Shown one piece after another: positions 59,048 to 64,000 of a stretch of DNA of 64,000 nt. Under the pieces are notes generated by a model. The model made no database searches and was not told the DNA's origin. It saw only the letters and a list, made by a program, of their open reading frames with translations. Source of the DNA: Paenibacillus sp. Soil766 (GTDB lineage: Bacteria > Bacillota > Bacilli > Paenibacillales > NBRC-103111). The translations under genes and the position numbers were made by a program. The stretch lies in the NCBI RefSeq assembly GCF_001428105.1, contig NZ_LMSJ01000059.1, forward strand, positions 72,011 through 136,010, read 5' to 3'. Each line of letters opens with the position of its first letter. The stretch's first letter is position 1.

Positions 59048-61480
59048 TCACTGATGTCTAAATGAATATTGCTGCTTAATGATACTAGTCAACTCTTGAG
59101 CAGGTAATGGGCGGCTAATTAAGTACCCTTGCGCTTCATTGCATTCTTTTTGTAGTAAGAATTGAAGCTGTTCCTTCGTTTCTACCCCTTCTGCAATTAC
59201 CTTCAGGTCCAAATTATGCGCCATTGAAATAATCGTATGTACGAGTGCTGCATCCTTCGCATCCTCAAACATATTTCGAGTAAACGATTGGTCAATTTTT
59301 AAGCTGTCGATAGGAAACAACTTCAAATAATTCAAAGATGAATATCCCGTTCCAAAGTCATCAATTGATAAAAAGATACCCATAGCTTTCAATTTATGCA
59401 TAGTCTCAATAGCATACTTGGAATCTTGAATGATACTTTCCGTTAACTCAAGTTCTAGATATTTATGTTCGAGACCAGATTCATCTAATGCTTTACTCAC
59501 GATATCGATTAAATTGTTTTGTTTAAATTGCCTGGAAGAAATATTTACAGCTATTCGAAATGGTGGATGTCCTTGCTTCTGCCATTCTTTATTTTGGCGG
59601 CAAGCCTCGTTTAGCACCCATTCACCAATTGGAATGATTAATCCAGTTTCTTCTGCTAGTGGAATAAAATCGGCTGGTGAGATTGGCCCCCATTCGGGAT
59701 GCTGCCAACGTATCAATGCTTCTGCTCCTGTAATCTTACCCGTATTCACATCAATCTGTGGTTGATAAAAAACTTTAAACTCGTTACGTTCTAGTGCTTT
59801 ACGCAGCCCAATTTCCAATTGCATTTTTTTGGTGACCGCTTCATTCATCTCAGGTGTATAAAACTGAAAATTATTTTTACCTTGTTCTTTCACACGATAC
59901 ATCGCTGTATCAGCATTTTTAATTAAAGTCTCAATATCACCACCATCAGATGGATAGAGACTAATACCAATGGAAGGTGTAACGAATAACTCGTGTTCAA
60001 GAATGGTAAAAGATTGTGAGAAAATACGAACAATTTTATTAGCATTTTTTATCATCTCATCAGCAGTTGTATGCGCCCAGAGAATAATAAATTCATCGCC
60101 GCCTTGGCGAGAAACCGTATCTCCTTTACCGATGCAAGCTTCAAACCGCTTCGCAACCTCAATCAATAATTTATCTCCCATAGCATGGCCAAGTGTGTCA
60201 TTAATAAATTTAAACCGATCCAAATCGATGAACATGATCCCCATACTTTGTTGATTTTCATAAGCTTGATCTAAAGCAAGATCGAGACGATCATTTAATA
60301 AAAGCCGATTCGGCAGACCCGTTAAGGGATCTCGATACACCATCCGATTAATTTTTTCTTCTGTCCTTTTCCTTTCAGAGATATCTCGAATTATGCAGCT
60401 AAAGCACGTACTTTCTTCTTCTTTCCAAACTGCAAGTGAAAGCTCCATTGGAAACTCCGTTTGATCTTTGCGTAACCCTAGTAATTCATATGTCATGCCA
60501 AGTTCATTCACTTCACCAGTAGCTAGGAACCTCTCCAATTGCTCCTTATGTGATTCTATGAACCGTTCTGGAAAAATGCGATGTAGTTTTTCCCCAATAA
60601 GCTCTTGTTCTTCGTAGCCAAAAATGAGTTGCGCACCCTTATTCCAGGAGAGAATTGTCCTATTATGATCAGCTAAGATAATAGCATCATGAGCAGATTC
60701 TACTACGGAACGAAATCTTTTCTCAGACATCATCATCTGTGATTCAAAACGTCTATCGATGAATGTACTGATGAACGCTAGTCCTAAAATAAATAAAATG
60801 CCAAAACCAATTAAATAGGCCAACAATTTCGTATCGAACGTAAGTTCTGAAGCGATGTGTGCATGATCATGTTTGAACGTTGCTGCTGCCATACCTGTAT
60901 AGTGCATACCACTTATTGCTATGCCCATGATCAACGAACTACCTAGCTTTCGCAACATAATACGAGGTGAGCCGGCATTTTGTTTAACCGCGAATAACAA
61001 CAGGAGTGCAACTAAAGAGACAACATATGCAATGATGGCAGAAAGAGCCCATAGATAGGGATTATATTCAATAGTCGCCCCCATCACCATTGCTTCCATG
61101 CCAATGTAATGCATCGATACTACCCCTGTAGCAATAAAAGTAGCTCCAATGAACACGTGAGGTTTGCGCATAATGGGTCTACTGACGATATATAAGGCTA
61201 ACCAAGATGCAAGCAACGCTGGAACAATTGAATAAATCACTGTAGATAATTTGTATGAGACAGATATCGGTAAATGAAACGCTAGCATCGCGACGAAATG
61301 CATCGACCAGATACCCATTCCCATTGCAAATGCACCGCCAGCTAACCAGGCTTGCCTCACTGAACGTTTGGCCTTATGGATGCGAATACCGAGATCCAAT
61401 GCAGCAAATGATGCAATGATTGCAATGAGAATTGAAAAAATGACAAATGGGATGTGATACGAACTTGAGATAGTTTCCAC
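59048..61480 (-). CDS. MHYT-PAS-GGDEF-EAL cyclic-di-GMP protein
   Basis: The 810-residue protein has a GTG start at 61480 behind GGAG at 8-nt spacing. The N-terminal MHYT sensor has seven membrane helices (about 1-245) with MHFVAM, MHYIGMEAM and MHYTGMAA. A PAS domain follows (about 260-375: FRSVVESAHDAIILADHNRT). The GGDEF domain is intact (SRQGGDEFIILW, about 465) and so is EAL (AEALIRWQHPEWG, about 600; SIDDFGTGYSSLNYLK and VIAEGVET). Both cyclase and phosphodiesterase motifs look active, so it may be bifunctional. MHYT is thought to sense O2, CO or NO through metal. Single-gene unit. Confidence 0.93.
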   Translation of the reverse strand: METISSSYHIPFVIFSILIAIIASFAALDLGIRIHKAKRSVRQAWLAGGAFAMGMGIWSMHFVAMLAFHLPISVSYKLSTVIYSIVPALLASWLALYIVSRPIMRKPHVFIGATFIATGVVSMHYIGMEAMVMGATIEYNPYLWALSAIIAYVVSLVALLLLFAVKQNAGSPRIMLRKLGSSLIMGIAISGMHYTGMAAATFKHDHAHIASELTFDTKLLAYLIGFGILFILGLAFISTFIDRRFESQMMMSEKRFRSVVESAHDAIILADHNRTILSWNKGAQLIFGYEEQELIGEKLHRIFPERFIESHKEQLERFLATGEVNELGMTYELLGLRKDQTEFPMELSLAVWKEEESTCFSCIIRDISERKRTEEKINRMVYRDPLTGLPNRLLLNDRLDLALDQAYENQQSMGIMFIDLDRFKFINDTLGHAMGDKLLIEVAKRFEACIGKGDTVSRQGGDEFIILWAHTTADEMIKNANKIVRIFSQSFTILEHELFVTPSIGISLYPSDGGDIETLIKNADTAMYRVKEQGKNNFQFYTPEMNEAVTKKMQLEIGLRKALERNEFKVFYQPQIDVNTGKITGAEALIRWQHPEWGPISPADFIPLAEETGLIIPIGEWVLNEACRQNKEWQKQGHPPFRIAVNISSRQFKQNNLIDIVSKALDESGLEHKYLELELTESIIQDSKYAIETMHKLKAMGIFLSIDDFGTGYSSLNYLKLFPIDSLKIDQSFTRNMFEDAKDAALVHTIISMAHNLDLKVIAEGVETKEQLQFLLQKECNEAQGYLISRPLPAQELTSIIKQQYSFRHQ

Positions 61481-61618
61481 AGTGATGTCTCCTAACTTAG
61501 GGCAATGATTTTGATATTTACAGGAGCCATTGAATCAAATCAAAAAGCCTAAACATACATTTTTTTTGAATCTGTTAATTATATTTTACCATGATTTACT
61601 TAGTGCCTCTACACGTTT

Positions 61619-61626
61619 ATGTCGAA
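61619..61626 (+). promoter_or_regulatory. Possible Spo0A box upstream of the GGDEF-EAL gene
   Basis: ATGTCGAA fits the core TGNCGAA at 7 of 7. It lies about 140 bp before the gene in an otherwise AT-rich stretch (61481-61689) where I see no clear promoter. Confidence 0.3.
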
Positions 61627-61689
61627 TATACTCGAAAATATTCAAATTTTACATATTAACGTAATATTCATGCAAAAAAATACGCAAAT

Positions 61690-61723
61690 AAGCATCCTTT
61701 ACCCGTCGATGTAAAGGATGCTT
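61690..61723. terminator. Bidirectional-looking terminator after pduL
   Basis: AAGCATCCTTTAC and GTAAAGGATGCTT make a perfect 13-bp stem with an 8-nt loop. The minus strand continues ATTTGCGTATTTTTTT, the plus strand ATTGTTTT. Confidence 0.85.
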
Positions 61724-61766
61724 ATTGTTTTATAATTAGTCTAGCTAATATTTAATATCATTAACT

Positions 61767-62336
61767 TTATAACAAGAGTTCCGCTTTGTCACCTGTTTTC
61801 ACACCTGCTGCATTTCCCTCATCGGTATCAATATGCATATCCAACGCAAATTGGTCCGAGACGCGAGCTATTACATCTTCAAATATTAATGGCCTCTCTC
61901 CTCGCAAATGAACGCGTAGAAGCTGTTTATCTTGAATTCCCCATAGATTTGCATCAGAAGTATGAAAGTGAATATGTCTGGCAGCTACAATGACGCCCTG
62001 ATCCAATGTAACTTCTCCTTGTGGTCCAATGACACGCAGTCCAGGTGTTCCTTCAATATGGCCTGATTCTCTCACTGGCGGATGAATACCTAGTGTGAAA
62101 GCATCTGTACGTGAAACTTCAATTTGTGTTTGTGGACGAATCGGACCGAGAATTCGCACCTTATCGAATTGACCTTTCGGTCCTATAATAGCAACTGTCT
62201 CTTGAGCTGCGAATTGGCCTGGCTGCGAAAGATCCTTGAAACTCGAAAGCTCGTACCCTTCACCGAAAAGTGCAACTAGGTCGGTTTGTGAAAGATGTAT
62301 ATGTCTTGCTGAAACACCAATTGGAATCAAAGGCAT
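61767..62336 (-). CDS. pduL: Phosphate propanoyltransferase (PduL-type phosphotransacylase)
   Basis: The protein has 189 residues from the ATG at 62336 (MPLIPIGVSARHIHLSQTDL); a longer frame to 62399 crosses the korB terminator. It exchanges CoA and phosphate on acetyl- or propionyl groups. The two similar beta-barrel halves each carry zinc-binding His: SARHIHLSQ (about 10-18) and AARHIHFHTSDA (about 133-144). LSQPGQFAAQETVAIIGPKG and RVLGPxRPQTQIEVSRTDA follow the family. No microcompartment targeting helix precedes the core, so it is probably cytosolic. Its place behind korAB suggests acyl-CoA to acyl-phosphate conversion. Confidence 0.9.
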   Translation of the reverse strand: MPLIPIGVSARHIHLSQTDLVALFGEGYELSSFKDLSQPGQFAAQETVAIIGPKGQFDKVRILGPIRPQTQIEVSRTDAFTLGIHPPVRESGHIEGTPGLRVIGPQGEVTLDQGVIVAARHIHFHTSDANLWGIQDKQLLRVHLRGERPLIFEDVIARVSDQFALDMHIDTDEGNAAGVKTGDKAELLL

Positions 62337-62388
62337 GGTAACCACTCTTCCTCTCTTTAGATCATAATTGACAGTATTACCGCTCAGC

Positions 62389-62420
62389 AAAAAAGGCATA
62401 CGGAGTTTTACCGTATGCCT
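62389..62420 (-). terminator. Rho-independent terminator of korAB
   Basis: GGCATACGG and CCGTATGCC pair perfectly on the minus strand around 7 nt (62419-62395), followed by TTTTTT. Confidence 0.9.
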
Positions 62421-62433
62421 TCTAAGGAATTTG

Positions 62434-63300
62434 TTATTTAAACTCAGTAAGCAGTTTGCTGAAGTCAGCTTCGGAAAGTTTAAGATCTTGTTTAGTTAGA
62501 CCTTCTTTTGCAAAGCTAGGAATGGAATCTTCATAGCTCTTTTTATCTTTATTTTGGTAGATGATGCCTGTCAACATGGAGTTTGTTTCCATGATCTTAG
62601 TCATCGCCATCACACGGTTTGTGTAATCATAGTCTGGAATCTCATCCAAATCAACGATATTCTCTTTGAACCAGTCATATGTGTTTACTTTGTTGAAAGT
62701 AACACAAGGACTGAATACGTTGATCAAGGAGAAACCTTTGTGGTTCAAACCAGCTTCAATAACAGCTGTTAACTGTTTTAGGTTGCTGGAGAAGGATTGT
62801 GCTACGAAAGAAGCACCTGCAGCCATTGCAATTTCAAGTGGTGAAATTGCGGACTCGATTGTACCGGATGGTACGCTTTTTGTTTTGAAGCCTTCCGCAC
62901 TACGTGGAGATGCTTGACCTTTTGTCAAACCGTAGATTTGGTTATCCATTACAATGTAAGTAACATCAATGTTACGACGAATAGCATGAACAGTGTGCCC
63001 CATACCAATTGCAAAACCGTCTCCGTCTCCACCAGAAGCAATAACTGTCAAATCGCGGTTAGCCATTTTCACGCCTTGTGCGATTGGCAATGATCTTCCA
63101 TGAATACCGTGGAATCCGTATGCATTGATGTAACCTGAGATACGTCCAGAACATCCGATACCTGAAACGATTGCTAAGTTTTCTGGCTCTAAACCAACGT
63201 TAGCTGAAGCACGCTGAATAGCCGCTTGAACGGAGAAATCTCCACATCCAGGACACCAGTTAGGCTTTACATTGTTACGAAAGTCTTTTAATGTTGCCAT
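62434..63300 (-). CDS. korB: 2-oxoacid:ferredoxin oxidoreductase, beta subunit
   Basis: The 288-residue TPP-binding subunit has NWCPGCGDFSVQAAI (about 14-28, CxxC for [4Fe-4S]), SGIGCSGRISGY (third Cys) and the TPP/Mg motif IASGGDGDGFAIGMGHTVHA with DNQIYGLTKGQASP. FSPCVTFNKVNTYDWFK contains the late Cys. The two-subunit KorAB type usually takes 2-oxoglutarate, and pyruvate in some species. Its start overlaps korA by 13 bp. Confidence 0.92.
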   Translation of the reverse strand: MATLKDFRNNVKPNWCPGCGDFSVQAAIQRASANVGLEPENLAIVSGIGCSGRISGYINAYGFHGIHGRSLPIAQGVKMANRDLTVIASGGDGDGFAIGMGHTVHAIRRNIDVTYIVMDNQIYGLTKGQASPRSAEGFKTKSVPSGTIESAISPLEIAMAAGASFVAQSFSSNLKQLTAVIEAGLNHKGFSLINVFSPCVTFNKVNTYDWFKENIVDLDEIPDYDYTNRVMAMTKIMETNSMLTGIIYQNKDKKSYEDSIPSFAKEGLTKQDLKLSEADFSKLLTEFK

Positions 63301-64000
63301 GCTAAAGTCAACTCCTTACATTTTTGTTCGATTTCTGCTGGTAAGAACGGATTACCGTTGTATTTAAGTACGTTTTTAATTTTATCTGCATGGCCAACAT
63401 GCAATTTAATTTGATCTGCCAATTGACCTGTAGCGTTGTTTTCTACAACGATAACTTGTTTCGCTTTTTCAACAAGCGGACGAAGTTGTTCAGCTGGGAA
63501 CGGATGAATCAAGCGTACAGTTGCATGGTTGGTTTTGATACCTTCCAATTCAACACGACTTCTAGCTTCATCAATTGTTCCACCTGTGGAACCCATACCG
63601 ATAATAAGCAGATCTGGATTCTCATGAGGAGCATCAAATTTGATAGCATCTGTCACTTGAATATGTTTCAACTTCTCAAGACGCTTATCCATCATACGTT
63701 GACGATTTTCAGTGCTTTCGGAAGGACGACCTGTTTGGTCATGCTCTACGCCTGTCACATGGTGGATACCGTTCTTCACGCCAGGGATTACACGTGGAGA
63801 AACACCTTTTTCCGTGAACTCATAACGTTTGAACAACTGATTAGGTTCTTGTTCTGGTGCTTCAGTTACTAGTGCGCCGCGGTCAATGACGATGCGGTTG
63901 TAATCCAGCATTTCTGCGGATTGTTTACCTAGTGAAAGTTGAAGATCCGTCATAAGAATAACAGGCACTTGGTACTGCTCAGCAAGGTTGAAAGCTTCAA
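63288..64000 (-). CDS. korA: 2-oxoacid:ferredoxin oxidoreductase, alpha subunit (partial, N-terminus outside window)
   Basis: The open frame runs through the window end, so about 237 C-terminal codons are present. It starts inside EAFNLAEQYQVPVILMTDL. Visible are KYEFTEKGVSPRVIPGVK (as KRYEFTEKGVSP), GIHHVTGVEHDQTGRPSEST, LIIGMGSTGGTIDEARSRV and QVIVVENNATGQLADQI, the domain III/IV pattern of KorA. The fused gamma and TPP-partner domains at the N-terminus lie outside. It is coupled to korB. Confidence 0.9.
   Translation of the reverse strand, partial: EAFNLAEQYQVPVILMTDLQLSLGKQSAEMLDYNRIVIDRGALVTEAPEQEPNQLFKRYEFTEKGVSPRVIPGVKNGIHHVTGVEHDQTGRPSESTENRQRMMDKRLEKLKHIQVTDAIKFDAPHENPDLLIIGMGSTGGTIDEARSRVELEGIKTNHATVRLIHPFPAEQLRPLVEKAKQVIVVENNATGQLADQIKLHVGHADKIKNVLKYNGNPFLPAEIEQKCKELTLAWQH

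Noticed and set aside
1-64000. tRNA or rRNA genes
   Set aside because: No cloverleaf-like GGTTCRANYCC segments in context and no rRNA-like stretches were noticed on either strand. A tRNAscan run would be decisive.

Overview
The window reads as a chromosomal segment of an endospore-forming Bacillales bacterium, most likely Paenibacillus or a close relative. Support comes from miaB followed by a ricA (YmcA/YlbF-type) gene, korA-korB, an Amj-type lipid II flippase, YkuK, YwbE, a SigV/RsiV pair, a XerS-type recombinase, strong AGGAGG ribosome binding sites and rho-independent terminators. I saw no rRNA, tRNA, CRISPR array, insertion sequence or phage structural gene. The genus is an inference from gene content.

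Layout. 1-6.8 kb: accessory genes, including a cut methyltransferase, a DUF3990-like gene overlapping a small partner, an aldo/keto reductase, a GIY-YIG/DUF6530 pair, a divergent MerR/short-chain-dehydrogenase pair with two textbook MerR promoters, a GNAT gene and a broken HIT gene. 6.8-14.9 kb: a seven-gene cluster on the minus strand joining acyl-CoA beta-oxidation (two acyl-CoA dehydrogenases, thiolase, 3-hydroxyacyl-CoA dehydrogenase) to the methylcitrate cycle (prpC, prpD, prpB). It has the gene content of the Bacillus mmg operon and a perfect cre site at its promoter. 15.3-23 kb: DinG/XPD-type helicase, radical SAM protein, Amj flippase and a heterodimeric ABC exporter. 23.1-23.6 kb: a precise 62-bp tandem repeat array. 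23.6-33.8 kb: a complete reductive pyrimidine catabolism island (PreT/PreA, hydantoinase, ureidopropionase-type amidohydrolase, beta-alanine-type transaminase, malonate/methylmalonate-semialdehyde dehydrogenase) with a PucR-family regulator inside it.

34-50 kb: cell-envelope and accessory genes. These include two NlpC/P60 proteins, an S66 LD-carboxypeptidase, two tyrosine recombinases (one XerS-like), YolD-like and YwbE proteins, a flavin monooxygenase broken by one in-frame TAG, an AraC regulator, the sigV-rsiV pair with a likely autoregulated ECF promoter, a YjgB lipoprotein, an aldo/keto reductase, an APH-fold kinase and YkuK. 50.3-53.7 kb: a two-gene 2-oxoacid:ferredoxin oxidoreductase with fused subunits. 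53.8-61.5 kb: a 55-residue Cys-rich small gene, a KinB/sporulation-type histidine kinase behind a perfect Spo0A box, a low-molecular-weight phosphatase overlapping an orphan PhnC-like ATPase, ricA, miaB, and an MHYT-PAS-GGDEF-EAL protein. 61.8-64 kb: PduL phosphotransacylase with korB-korA, a second 2-oxoacid oxidoreductase that runs off the window.

Together the catabolic blocks turn fatty or branched acyl-CoAs, propionyl-CoA and uracil/thymine into acetyl-CoA, pyruvate and succinate. In Bacillus such genes serve the mother cell or the starved cell. The Spo0A box, ricA and the kinase fit the same stationary-phase theme, but that link is inference.
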